Shown in pieces: positions 7,731 to 15,788 of a stretch of DNA of 64,000 nt (its first letter is position 1; each line of letters begins with the position of its first letter). A model generated the notes under the pieces. The model ran no database searches, was not told the DNA's origin, and saw only the letters and a program-made list of their open reading frames with translations. Origin of the DNA: Lentzea flava (lineage in GTDB: Bacteria > Actinomycetota > Actinomycetes > Mycobacteriales > Pseudonocardiaceae); assembly GCF_014648475.1 (NCBI RefSeq), contig NZ_BMRE01000037.1, forward strand, positions 29,480 to 93,479, read 5' to 3'. The translations under genes and the position numbers were made by a program.

Positions 7731-8564
7731 TCAGGCGGGGCGCCTGCGCAGGGCGTCCCGCTGGAAGACGAGGTTCGCGTTCTTCAGGTCGCTGTCCAGC
7801 AGTTCGTCGTACCGGCGCTCGCCGGTCAGCACCCGCAGCAGGAACGCGGTCACGAACGCGCGGCCGAGCTTGTGCGAGCCGCGTTCGGCGTGGCCGTCCA
7901 GCAGCAGTTCGCTCCAGTGCCTGCCCTCGGTGAACCCGAGGTGTGACGCCTTGGGCAGCAGCCGGAACTGCACCGGTCCGCCCCAGGCCTGGGCGATCGC
8001 CTCGGAGTGTCCGACGGGCGGCGCGATGCGGTCCTCACCGGCCGCCAGGTGCAGTCCCGGCACGGTGACCTCGCGCGCGGCGTCCAGAGCGGACGGCCGC
8101 GTCTCCGTTGCGGCCAAAGTCACAACGGCCCTGACGCGGTCGGCCTCGGACGCCGCCAGCACCGCCGCACCGCCACCCATCGAGTGCCCGGCGAGCGCGA
8201 CGCGAGCCGGGTCCACGCTGATCTCCCCGGACCCGAGCCGCACGCCGGTGCAGATGTCCACAGTGGTCAGCAGGTTGGCCGCCAGCACCCGTGCCGACAG
8301 CAGCGGGCCGCGTTCCACGGCCGGTGCCGCGGCCACGAAGCCCCACGACGCCAGGTGGCGCAAAAGCCCGTGGTAGCGGCGGACGGGCTGCATCCAGCCG
8401 TGTCCGAACGCGACGGCGGGCAGTCCCAGCCCCGACTGCGGCGTGAAGATCACGCCCGGCAGGCCGACGAGCGCGAGATCGCCGCGCAGCACCGGGTGCG
8501 GACCTGGCCTGCTGAGCTCTTCGAGGGCCTGTTTCGCGGTCAGCGTGATCACGCGGCGAGCCAT
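7731..8564 (-). CDS. Alpha/beta hydrolase (dienelactone hydrolase / chlorophyllase-like)
   Basis: A 277-aa cytoplasmic alpha/beta hydrolase without signal peptide. The nucleophile elbow is GHSMGGG with Ser128. The likely acid is in AAGEDRIAPP and the catalytic His in PKASHLGF. The oxyanion region FGHGWMQP precedes the elbow. It is probably an esterase or lipase of the polyester-hydrolase/chlorophyllase-like group; the substrate cannot be deduced. ATG 8564 gives MARRVITLTAKQALEELSRPG, which fits the family better than the in-frame ATG 12 codons upstream. It converges with the type VII cluster and diverges from glmS, so it is probably a single-gene unit. Confidence 0.85.
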   Translation of the reverse strand: MARRVITLTAKQALEELSRPGPHPVLRGDLALVGLPGVIFTPQSGLGLPAVAFGHGWMQPVRRYHGLLRHLASWGFVAAAPAVERGPLLSARVLAANLLTTVDICTGVRLGSGEISVDPARVALAGHSMGGGAAVLAASEADRVRAVVTLAATETRPSALDAAREVTVPGLHLAAGEDRIAPPVGHSEAIAQAWGGPVQFRLLPKASHLGFTEGRHWSELLLDGHAERGSHKLGRAFVTAFLLRVLTGERRYDELLDSDLKNANLVFQRDALRRRPA

Positions 8565-8661
8565 GGGGTGAACCGTAGTCGATCCTGTCGCGCGCACCAC
8601 ATCCGAGATTGGTCTACACCACCTGTGCCTCTGACCAGCGCAGATCGGCCTTCCTCACTCA

Positions 8662-8698
8662 TTAGGGTTAGCGGCGTGGTCTAGCTAGTCTGTTTCCC
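8662..8698 (+). promoter_or_regulatory. Leaderless promoter of glmS
   Basis: A -10 hexamer TAGTCT (8686-8691) ends 7 nt before the glmS GTG, which places +1 on the start codon. A weak -35-like TTAGGG lies at 8662-8667. There is no Shine-Dalgarno sequence. This is the standard actinobacterial leaderless arrangement (TANNNT, 6-8 nt, RTG). Confidence 0.55.
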
Positions 8699-10558
8699 GT
8701 GTGCGGAATCGTGGGATACGTGGGTCACCGGGCGGCGCTCGACGTCGTGCTGGACGGGCTGAGGCGGCTCGAGTACCGGGGTTACGACTCGGCAGGCGTT
8801 GCCGTCATCAGCGAGGGCGCACTGGCCGTCGAACGCAAGGCCGGCCGGTTGCAGAACCTGGAGACGAGGCTCGACGAGGTGGGCCGCGACAACTTCGCGG
8901 GCACCGTCGGCATGGGACACACGCGGTGGGCGACGCACGGAGCGCCGATCGACCGCAACAGCCACCCGCACCGCGACGCGACGAACCGCGTCGCCGTGGT
9001 GCACAACGGCATCATCGAGAACTTCGCCGCGCTGCGCGCCGAGCTCGAGGGTCTCGGCGTCGAGATGGCGTCGGACACCGACACCGAGACGGTCGCGCAC
9101 CTCGTGGCGTTCGCCTACGGCGAGGGCGACACGAAGGGCGACCTGCCTGCCAGCGTGCGCAAGGTCGTGCGCCGCCTGGAGGGCGCGTTCACCCTCGTGT
9201 TCACGCACGCCGACGAGCCGGACCAGGTCGTGGCTGCCCGCCGCAACTCCCCGCTGGTCGTGGGTGTCGGCGAGGGCGAGCACTTCGTGGCGAGCGACGT
9301 CTCCGCGTTCATCGCGCACACCAAGGAGGCCGTCGAGCTGGGTCAGGACCAGATGGTCGTGATCACGCGCGAGGGCTACGAGGTCACCGACTTCGACGGC
9401 GAGCCGGCCGAGGCCAAGCCGTTCACGGTCAACTGGGACCTCAGCGCCGCCGAGAAGGGCGGCCACGAGTACTTCATGCTCAAGGAGATCGAGGAGCAGC
9501 CCGACGCGCTGGCGAACACGCTGCGCGGCCACTTCTCGAACGGCCGGATCGTCCTCGACGAGCAGCGCCTGTCCGACCAGGACCTGCGTGACGTCGACAA
9601 GGTCTTCGTCGTCGCCTGCGGTTCCGCCTACCACTCCGGTCTCGTCGCGAAGTACGCGATCGAGCACTGGACCCGCCTGCCCGTCGAGGTCGAGCTCGCC
9701 TCCGAGTTCCGCTACCGCGACCCGGTGCTCGACCGCGACACGCTCGTCGTCGCCGTGTCGCAGTCCGGCGAGACCGCGGACACGCTGGAGGCCGTGCGCC
9801 ACGCCCGTGCGCAGAAGGCCCGCGTTCTGGCCGTCTGCAACACGAACGGCGCGCAGATCCCGCGCGAGTCCGACGCCGTGCTCTACACGCACGCCGGTCC
9901 GGAGATCGGTGTCGCGTCGACGAAGGCGTTCCTCGCCCAGATCGCGGCGAACTACCTCGTCGGCCTGGCGCTGGCGCAGGCCCGCGGCACCAAGTACCCG
10001 GACGAGGTCGCCCGCGAGTTCCGCGAGCTGGAGGCCATGCCCGAGGCCGTGCAGCGCGTGCTCGGCACCGTCGAGCAGGTCCGTCAGCTCGGCCGTGAGC
10101 TCGCCGACTCGAAGGCCGTGCTGTTCCTCGGCCGCCACGTCGGCTACCCGGTGGCACTGGAGGGCGCGCTCAAGCTCAAGGAGCTCGCCTACATGCACGC
10201 CGAGGGCTTCGCCGCCGGTGAGCTCAAGCACGGCCCGATCGCGCTGATCGAGGAGAACCTCCCGGTCGTCGTGGTCATGCCGTCGCCGAAGGGCCGTGCC
10301 GTCCTGCACTCGAAGCTGGTGTCGAACATCAGCGAGATCCAGGCCCGCGGCGCCCGCACGATCGTGATCGCCGAAGAGGGCGACGAGACCGTGCGCCCGT
10401 TCGCCGACCACCTGATCGAGATCCCGGCCGTGCCGACCCTGCTGCAGCCGCTCATCTCGACGGTGCCGCTGCAGGTGCTGGCCGCCGAGATCGCGCGCAG
10501 CCGCGGCTACGACGTGGACAAGCCCCGCAACCTCGCGAAGTCCGTTACGGTCGAGTGA
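8699..10558 (+). CDS. glmS: Glutamine-fructose-6-phosphate aminotransferase (isomerizing)
   Basis: A 619-aa GlmS that makes glucosamine-6-phosphate from fructose-6-phosphate and glutamine, the first step of UDP-GlcNAc synthesis. The N-terminal GATase II domain begins M-C-G-I-V-G-Y, with Cys2 as nucleophile after Met removal, and includes GHTRWATHG and the YDSAG loop. Two SIS domains follow (AVSQSGETADTLEA near residue 355; ALKLKELAYMHAEGFAAGELKHGP near 490-510). The C-terminus LAKSVTVE is family-typical. GTG 8699 is fixed by Cys2. The promoter looks leaderless, and I see no glmS ribozyme core upstream. The next gene starts directly after the stop. Confidence 0.98.
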   Translation: MCGIVGYVGHRAALDVVLDGLRRLEYRGYDSAGVAVISEGALAVERKAGRLQNLETRLDEVGRDNFAGTVGMGHTRWATHGAPIDRNSHPHRDATNRVAVVHNGIIENFAALRAELEGLGVEMASDTDTETVAHLVAFAYGEGDTKGDLPASVRKVVRRLEGAFTLVFTHADEPDQVVAARRNSPLVVGVGEGEHFVASDVSAFIAHTKEAVELGQDQMVVITREGYEVTDFDGEPAEAKPFTVNWDLSAAEKGGHEYFMLKEIEEQPDALANTLRGHFSNGRIVLDEQRLSDQDLRDVDKVFVVACGSAYHSGLVAKYAIEHWTRLPVEVELASEFRYRDPVLDRDTLVVAVSQSGETADTLEAVRHARAQKARVLAVCNTNGAQIPRESDAVLYTHAGPEIGVASTKAFLAQIAANYLVGLALAQARGTKYPDEVAREFRELEAMPEAVQRVLGTVEQVRQLGRELADSKAVLFLGRHVGYPVALEGALKLKELAYMHAEGFAAGELKHGPIALIEENLPVVVVMPSPKGRAVLHSKLVSNISEIQARGARTIVIAEEGDETVRPFADHLIEIPAVPTLLQPLISTVPLQVLAAEIARSRGYDVDKPRNLAKSVTVE

Positions 10559-11941
10559 GTGAAGGGCGTCTGGCACACCGAACGCGTCAAGTCCGCTGAA
10601 GAGGAGCTCATGGCGGTGGTCCCGCCGGGCTCGTTGATGCGCAAGGCCGCGTTCGGTGTGGCCACCCACGCCCTCAGGCTTCTTTCCGGACGTCGCCGCG
10701 TCACGTTGCTCGTCGGCGCGGGCAACAACGGCGGCGACGCCCTCTGGGCCGGCTACTTCCTGCGCCGCCGAGGCGTGGCGGTGTCCGCCGTGCTGCTCAA
10801 CCCGGCCAAGGCACATGCCGAGGGACTCGCGGCTTTCCGTCGCGCCGGTGGCCGGGTGGTCGACGAGGTGGGCAACCCGGACCTGGTGATCGACGGCATC
10901 GTCGGCCTGTCCGCGCGCGGTCCACTCCGGCCGGACGCCGCCGCTCTGGTCGACTCGGTGCGGGCGCCGATCCTCGCCGTGGACCTGCCGTCCGGGATCG
11001 ACCCGGACACCGGGGAGATCTCCGGTCCTTTCGTGCGCGCCCACACCACGGTGACGTTCGGCGTTTTGAAGCCGGTGCACGCGCTGGCCGAGTGCGGCGA
11101 GGTGCACCTGGTCGACATCGGCCTGCGGCCGAAGGACCCGGACTTCGTGCTGCTCGACCGCTCCGACATCGCCTGGCCGGTGCCGGGCCCGTCGGACGAC
11201 AAGTACACCCAGGGCGTCACGGGCGTGGCCGCCGGCAGCGCCACCTATCCGGGTGCCGCGGTGCTGGCGACCGGTGCCGCCGTGCTCGCCACCTCGGGCA
11301 TGGTCCGCTACGCCGGCCCCGCCGCCGACGCGATCCGCGCGCGCTGGCCGGAGACCATCTGCACCGGCTCGATCACGGACGCCGGACGCGTGCAGGCCTG
11401 GGTCGTCGGGCCGGGCATGGGCACCGGCTCGTCGTCGGACGGAGTGCTGAGGTTCGTGCTGGAGGCTGGCGTACCGGTGATCGCGGACGCGGACGCCATC
11501 ACGTTGCTGGCGCAGCACCCGACGCTCTGGGACGCCCGCGACCCGGACACCCCGCTCGTGCTGACGCCGCACGACCGGGAGTTCGAACGGCTGGCAGGGC
11601 CGGTCGGCGCGGACCGGGTCGGTGCCGCGCGGAAGGCGGCTCAGCGGTTCAACGCGGTGGTGCTGTTGAAGGGGCATCGGACCGTGGTGGCGGCGCCGGA
11701 CGGACGGGCGCTGGTCAACTCGGCGACGTCGTCGTGGCCTGCGACGGCGGGGTCGGGCGATGTGCTGTCGGGGATCATCGGCGCGTTGCTGGCCGCTGGG
11801 GTGAACCCGTTCCTGGCAGCCGGTTACGCCGCGTACGCGCACGTTCTGGCGGCAGAGTTGGCGGCGGATGGTGCGCCGGTGCCGGCTTCCGGGCTGATGA
11901 GCGCGATTCCGGAAGCGATCCGCGCGATCAGGGCACGCTAG
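10559..11941 (+). CDS. nnr: Bifunctional NAD(P)HX epimerase/dehydratase
   Basis: A 460-aa fusion that repairs hydrated NAD(P)H. The N-terminal epimerase domain (about 1-210) has GAGNNGGDALWAGY and VDLPSGIDPDTG. The C-terminal ADP-dependent dehydratase domain (about 220-460) has LTPHDREFERL, LLKGHRTVV and the catalytic GSGDVLSG. The GTG start abuts the glmS stop, so the two genes are cotranscribed. The order glmS...nnr is as in M. tuberculosis (Rv3436c, Rv3433c). The C-terminus overlaps the stop of the convergent gene by 4 bp. Confidence 0.95.
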   Translation: MKGVWHTERVKSAEEELMAVVPPGSLMRKAAFGVATHALRLLSGRRRVTLLVGAGNNGGDALWAGYFLRRRGVAVSAVLLNPAKAHAEGLAAFRRAGGRVVDEVGNPDLVIDGIVGLSARGPLRPDAAALVDSVRAPILAVDLPSGIDPDTGEISGPFVRAHTTVTFGVLKPVHALAECGEVHLVDIGLRPKDPDFVLLDRSDIAWPVPGPSDDKYTQGVTGVAAGSATYPGAAVLATGAAVLATSGMVRYAGPAADAIRARWPETICTGSITDAGRVQAWVVGPGMGTGSSSDGVLRFVLEAGVPVIADADAITLLAQHPTLWDARDPDTPLVLTPHDREFERLAGPVGADRVGAARKAAQRFNAVVLLKGHRTVVAAPDGRALVNSATSSWPATAGSGDVLSGIIGALLAAGVNPFLAAGYAAYAHVLAAELAADGAPVPASGLMSAIPEAIRAIRAR

Positions 11942-12561
11942 ATCACGGAGAAGCCGGCGGTCAGTTCTCGCCGGCCGGTCAACGCCAGCAGGACGGCCTG
12001 ACCGTCGCCGGTGACCGCTGCGACGCGGGCGGCCAGCGCAGCCGAGTCGGCGATCGCGTCGACGGGCAGGTCGGCCCGCACGCCTGCCGCGGTGGCGATG
12101 TCCAGGCTGTGCACGACGAGTTCGAACGTCCTGGTTGGCAGCCAGTGAGCCAGTCGCATGCCACCGGCCGCCGTGGTGATCAACGCCTCCGGATCGGCTG
12201 CGGCGACCGCGGCGACGGCGAGCTCGGTGAACTTCCGGGCTGCTGCGCCCGGCCGAAGGCCCAGACGTGCGCCCCACTCCCTGGCATCCGCGGTGGAGCT
12301 GGCCACGGCGGCCTCGTAGATCGCCGGGTCGATGGTCTTCGCCAGGGCGTAGTAGCCCTCTGGTGTGGTGATGTCCTCGGCGGTGGCCGGTTTTTCGAGC
12401 ACCTCCGCGACGCCCGCCAGTCCGGCGGAGACGGTGTGACCGATGAGGTCGCGCAACGTCCAGTCGCCGAGGCCCGGTCCGGACAGGCGGTCAACGGGCA
12501 CCGCGTCCACCAGGTCGGCGAAGGCGCGCGCAGTTGCGGCGAAAGTGTGCTGTGCGGCCAT
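11938..12561 (-). CDS. Maleylpyruvate isomerase-type (DinB-like) protein
   Basis: A 207-aa protein of the mycothiol-dependent maleylpyruvate isomerase N-terminal/DinB-like four-helix family. The pattern is FADLVDAVPVDRLSGPGLGDWTLRDLIGHTVSAG, with the helix-1 WTLRDLIGH motif whose His usually binds metal, and a second His in RLAHWLPTRTFELVVHSLDI. These proteins are mycothiol- or metal-dependent transferases or isomerases; the substrate is unknown. ATG 12561 is preferred over longer starts because it begins MAAQHTFAATARAFADLV, the domain edge. It is convergent with nnr (4-bp overlap of stops) and divergent from alr. Confidence 0.85.
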   Translation of the reverse strand: MAAQHTFAATARAFADLVDAVPVDRLSGPGLGDWTLRDLIGHTVSAGLAGVAEVLEKPATAEDITTPEGYYALAKTIDPAIYEAAVASSTADAREWGARLGLRPGAAARKFTELAVAAVAAADPEALITTAAGGMRLAHWLPTRTFELVVHSLDIATAAGVRADLPVDAIADSAALAARVAAVTGDGQAVLLALTGRRELTAGFSVI

Positions 12562-12684
12562 GTTGTCAGCCTGGCAGAGCGCGTACCACCGGGCTCCGCG
12601 TTTCATGCTCGGCGAACAACGGGGCGTACCTGCGAGTTGCGCCATAGTCCCTGTTCGCGGCTGCCATGGCACGATGAACAGGTT

Positions 12685-13770
12685 ATGGCCCGTTCAGAAG
12701 TGGTAGTCGACCTCGGTGCGTTGCGGCACAACGTCGCACTGCTCGCCGGTCTTGCCCCGAACTCCGACACGATGGCCGTCGTCAAGGCGGACGGCTACGG
12801 CCACGGCGCGGTGGAAGTGGCCCGCGCCGCGCTCGAAGCGGGCGCGACCTGGCTCGGTTCCTGCTCCACCCAGGAAGCCCTCGCGCTCAGGGCGGCAGGC
12901 ATCCGGGCGCCGATCCTGGCCTGGCTCGACGCCCCGGACGAGGACCTGGCCGCCGGTATCGCGGCCGATGTCGACATGTCGGTTTCCTCCCTCGAAGACC
13001 TGCGCCGCGTCGAGCAGGCCGCCGAGGAGGCCGACGCCAGGCCGAGAATCCACCTGAAGATCGACACCGGGCTGAGCCGCAACGGCTGTCAGCCGCACGA
13101 CTGGCCGGAACTTGTGGAGCGAGCCAGCAAGCACGAGGTCGTCGCTGTCTGGTCGCACCTCGCGTGCGCGGACGAGATCGGCCACCCGTCGATCGACCTG
13201 CAGGCCAAGAGGTTCGACGACGCCTACGACGTCGCCAAAGCGCACGGCCTCGACCCGAAGCGGCACATCGCGAACTCCGCGGCCCTGCTGACCAGGCCCG
13301 ATCTGCACTTCGACATAGTGCGGCCCGGCATCGCGATCTACGGGCTGAACCCCGTGCCCACCGACCACGACCTGCGTCCGGTGATGAGCTTCCGGTCGCG
13401 CGTGGCGCTCACGAAACGTATCCCCGCCGGCGAGTCGGTCTCCTACGGGATGACATGGACCGCGCAGGAGGACACGACGCTGGCACTGGTGCCGGCCGGG
13501 TATGCGGACGGTGTCCCGAGGGCGCTCTCCGGTCGGATGGAGGTGCTCCTGGCGGGGAAGCGCCGTCCGGTGGTCGGGCGTGTCTGCATGGACCAGATCG
13601 TCGTGGACTGTGGGAACGACGAGGTCGCAGAGGGTGCGGAGGTTGTCCTGTTCGGCGACGGGCGCCGGGGGGAGCCGACGGCGACGGAGTGGGCGGAGCT
13701 GACCGGCACGATCGACTACGAGATCGTCTGCGGGATGTACCGGCCGCGGGTGCGGAGGATCTACACGTGA
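12685..13770 (+). CDS. alr: Alanine racemase
   Basis: A 361-aa PLP enzyme interconverting L- and D-alanine for peptidoglycan. Lys34 in AVVKADGYGHG binds PLP. Tyr254 in ESVSYGMTW is the second catalytic base. VCMDQIVVD and the C-terminal YRPRVRRIY complete the fold. ATG 12685 yields MARSEVVVDLGALRHN, the normal N-terminus. The stop overlaps the next gene by a GTGA, and the series alr - hydrolase - tsaE is cotranscribed, matching M. tuberculosis Rv3423c-Rv3422c with one insertion. A 10-bp palindrome (TGCCATGGCA) lies just upstream at 12662-12671. Confidence 0.97.
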   Translation: MARSEVVVDLGALRHNVALLAGLAPNSDTMAVVKADGYGHGAVEVARAALEAGATWLGSCSTQEALALRAAGIRAPILAWLDAPDEDLAAGIAADVDMSVSSLEDLRRVEQAAEEADARPRIHLKIDTGLSRNGCQPHDWPELVERASKHEVVAVWSHLACADEIGHPSIDLQAKRFDDAYDVAKAHGLDPKRHIANSAALLTRPDLHFDIVRPGIAIYGLNPVPTDHDLRPVMSFRSRVALTKRIPAGESVSYGMTWTAQEDTTLALVPAGYADGVPRALSGRMEVLLAGKRRPVVGRVCMDQIVVDCGNDEVAEGAEVVLFGDGRRGEPTATEWAELTGTIDYEIVCGMYRPRVRRIYT

Positions 13771-14864
13771 AGCCGGTCTGGAAGGTCGTCGGGTGGGTCA
13801 GCGGTGCGCTCGGTGCCGCCGTCGCCGGTGCTGCCGTGGCGCAGACCGCGAAGGTGTCGCACGAGCGCAAGAAGGCCACCGACAGCCTGGCCGACGAGCC
13901 GTTAGGCCAGCTGCGGCCCGATCGCGAGTCGACGGTGGCCGCGGACGACGGCGTGCCGATCTCCGTCGAGGAGGTCGACCCCGCTGACGGTCTCGAGGCC
14001 GACATCACCGTCGTGCTGGTCCACGGGTTCGCGCTCGACCGCCGCTGCTGGCACTTCCAGCGCCGCGACCTGCAGGAACTGATCGACCCGCGGGTCCACC
14101 AGGTGCTCTACGACCAGCGCAGCCACGGCCGGTCAGGGCGGTCCGCGCCGGAGGCCAGCACCATCGAGCAGCTCGCGCACGACCTCGACGCGGTGATCCG
14201 CTCGGTCGTGCCGGACGGGCCGCTCGTGCTCGTGGGTCACTCCATGGGCGGCATGACGATCATGGCGCTGGCCGAGAAGCAGCCGGAGCTCTTCGCCGAA
14301 CGGGTGCGCGGTGTCGCGTTGATCGGCACGGCCGCCGGAGCGGTGGGTGGTGCGGGGCTGCCGAAGTCGGTGCTGTCGCGCTACAACCCCGTGACGCTCG
14401 GCATCGGCCGGCTCGCCGGTGCGCAGCCCGGCCTCGTCGAGTGGGTGCGCAAGGGCGCGAAAACCCTGACGTGGAGCGGAATCCGCGCGTTGGCGTTCGG
14501 TGACCGCAAGGTGGCACCGTCCCTTGTGGACCTGATGGAGCAGATGATCAACGGGACGACGGTGAAGGTGCTCACCGAGTTCCTGGAGACCCTCGGCACG
14601 CACGACCGTTACAAGGCGCTCGCCGGGCTGCGGCACTGCGAGGTGCTCATCGTGAGCGGCGACGCGGACAAGCTCACGCCCTTCTCGCACGCCGAGCGGA
14701 TGGCCGAGGAGATGCCGCACGCCACGCTCGTCCGGGCCCCCGGTGCCGGGCACATGGTGATGATGGAGCAGGCTGACCTCGTCAACGACCACCTGGTCGC
14801 GCTCGTCGAACGCTGCGCGGCCGATCGCGGAGAGAGTCGGAAGAAGTGGTGGCGGCGAGCGTGA
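13767..14864 (+). CDS. Alpha/beta hydrolase with N-terminal membrane anchor
   Basis: A 365-aa alpha/beta hydrolase. Residues ~6-26 are a hydrophobic Gly/Ala-rich helix that could anchor or export the protein. The catalytic parts are VLVHGFALDRRCW, the nucleophile elbow GHSMGGM, the acid in VSGDADKLTP, and His in APGAGHMVMMEQ. The start is GTG 13767, overlapping the alr stop by 4 bp. Its C-terminus overlaps tsaE by 19 bp. The conserved position between alr and tsaE in actinobacteria suggests an envelope-related role (inference). The substrate is unknown. Confidence 0.88.
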   Translation: MKPVWKVVGWVSGALGAAVAGAAVAQTAKVSHERKKATDSLADEPLGQLRPDRESTVAADDGVPISVEEVDPADGLEADITVVLVHGFALDRRCWHFQRRDLQELIDPRVHQVLYDQRSHGRSGRSAPEASTIEQLAHDLDAVIRSVVPDGPLVLVGHSMGGMTIMALAEKQPELFAERVRGVALIGTAAGAVGGAGLPKSVLSRYNPVTLGIGRLAGAQPGLVEWVRKGAKTLTWSGIRALAFGDRKVAPSLVDLMEQMINGTTVKVLTEFLETLGTHDRYKALAGLRHCEVLIVSGDADKLTPFSHAERMAEEMPHATLVRAPGAGHMVMMEQADLVNDHLVALVERCAADRGESRKKWWRRA

Positions 14865-15322
14865 AGACCGTCGAACTGCCGTTGGTGGAGGACACCGAGG
14901 AGTTCGGCCGCAGGCTGGGTGAGGTCGTGCGGGCGGGTGACCTGCTGCTGCTCGCGGGACCGTTGGGCGCCGGCAAGACGGCGCTGGTGCGCGGACTGGC
15001 CCGCGGCCTCGGCGTGCAGGGCAGGGTGTCGTCGCCGACGTTCGTCATCGCCCGCGTCCACGAGCCCGCGGAGGGCGGCAGGGGCGTGCCGCTGGTGCAC
15101 GTCGACGCGTACCGGCTCGGGGGTCACCTGGACGAGTTGGACGATCTTGATCTGGACACGGATCTGGTCGACGCCGTCGTGGCCGTCGAGTGGGGCGAGG
15201 GCATGGCGGAACGCCTGAGCGAAGATCATCTCCTCATTCGCCTGGAGCGCGGAATCGACGACATTCGCACAGCTCAGCTCATTCCGCACGGCGAGTGGAC
15301 GGCTCGTACCCTGCCCGTGTGA
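14846..15322 (+). CDS. tsaE: tRNA t6A biosynthesis ATPase TsaE
   Basis: A 158-aa P-loop ATPase that works with TsaB and TsaD to make N6-threonylcarbamoyladenosine in tRNAs reading ANN codons. Walker A is GPLGAGKT (38-45), SSPTF is the switch-like motif, HVDAYRL follows, and VVAVEWGEG is near the end. Start 14846 (GTG) has AGAGAGTCGGAAGAA upstream. A second in-frame GTG at 14861 would give a GTGA overlap with the upstream stop and is possible. tsaB, rimI and tsaD follow at 17213, separated by two unrelated genes. Confidence 0.95.
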   Translation: MVAASVKTVELPLVEDTEEFGRRLGEVVRAGDLLLLAGPLGAGKTALVRGLARGLGVQGRVSSPTFVIARVHEPAEGGRGVPLVHVDAYRLGGHLDELDDLDLDTDLVDAVVAVEWGEGMAERLSEDHLLIRLERGIDDIRTAQLIPHGEWTARTLPV

Positions 15323-15385
15323 GGTTGTGTGCCGCATGGGGTGACGTCCATTAAGGACGGAGCGTGACCGGCCGATGAAGCTTGC

Positions 15386-15730
15386 ATGATCAAGAAGACG
15401 CTTCTCGCGACTGCTGTCATCGGTGGCGCCATGCTGGTCGCCGCGTCCCCTGCTCTCGCCGGTGACGAGGGCCGCGACGGCCACGGCATCAGCATCGCCG
15501 ACAACCTGTGCGCCGCCCCGTGGCAGTGGAACGGACCGTTCTCGCTGCTGCACGAGGGCCACGCGCCCGGCTACGCCGCGTGCAACGACAACCACGCCGC
15601 CGGCGGCTCGGACATCAGCATTGCCAACAACGCCTGTCTGCTGCCGTGGCAGTGGAACGGTCCGTTGGAGGTCTTCACGGTCGACCACGCGCCGTCCTAC
15701 GTCGCGTGCAACGGCAACTCGGCCGGCTGA
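15386..15730 (+). CDS. Small secreted protein with two CxxPWQWNGP repeats
   Basis: A 114-aa protein with a clear signal peptide (MIKKTLLATAVIGGAMLVAA, cleavage near SPALA-GD, residue 25-26). The mature part is two ~37-residue repeats. Each has ISIA[DN]N.C..PWQWNGP, then a HAP.Y.ACN.N segment, so each repeat has two Cys and they probably form a disulphide. I do not recognise a named family; it resembles chaplin-like surface proteins only in size and repeat logic. It sits alone between tsaE and a convergent ligase and has its own terminator. There is no obvious Shine-Dalgarno sequence. Confidence 0.8.
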   Translation: MIKKTLLATAVIGGAMLVAASPALAGDEGRDGHGISIADNLCAAPWQWNGPFSLLHEGHAPGYAACNDNHAAGGSDISIANNACLLPWQWNGPLEVFTVDHAPSYVACNGNSAG

Positions 15731-15741
15731 CAGCCGGACGT

Positions 15742-15778
15742 GAGGGGATGGCCGGGCGAGCCCACCGGCCATCCCCTC
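15742..15778. terminator. Bidirectional terminator hairpin
   Basis: A perfect 14-bp stem (GAGGGGATGGCCGG at 15742-15755 with 15765-15778) and a 9-nt loop lie in the 58-nt gap between the convergent secreted-protein and ligase genes. It can serve both strands. Confidence 0.75.
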
Positions 15779-15788
15779 GACCGTCCTC

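Noticed and set aside
8565..8698. Possible glmS ribozyme upstream of glmS
   Set aside because: The gap is short, contains a leaderless promoter right at the GTG, and shows no ribozyme core. The ribozyme is a feature of Firmicutes.
8681..12277. A 1198-codon open frame on the minus strand
   Set aside because: It overlaps glmS and nnr, whose proteins are certain. Arg/Gly/His-rich low-complexity translation is typical of shadow frames at this GC content.
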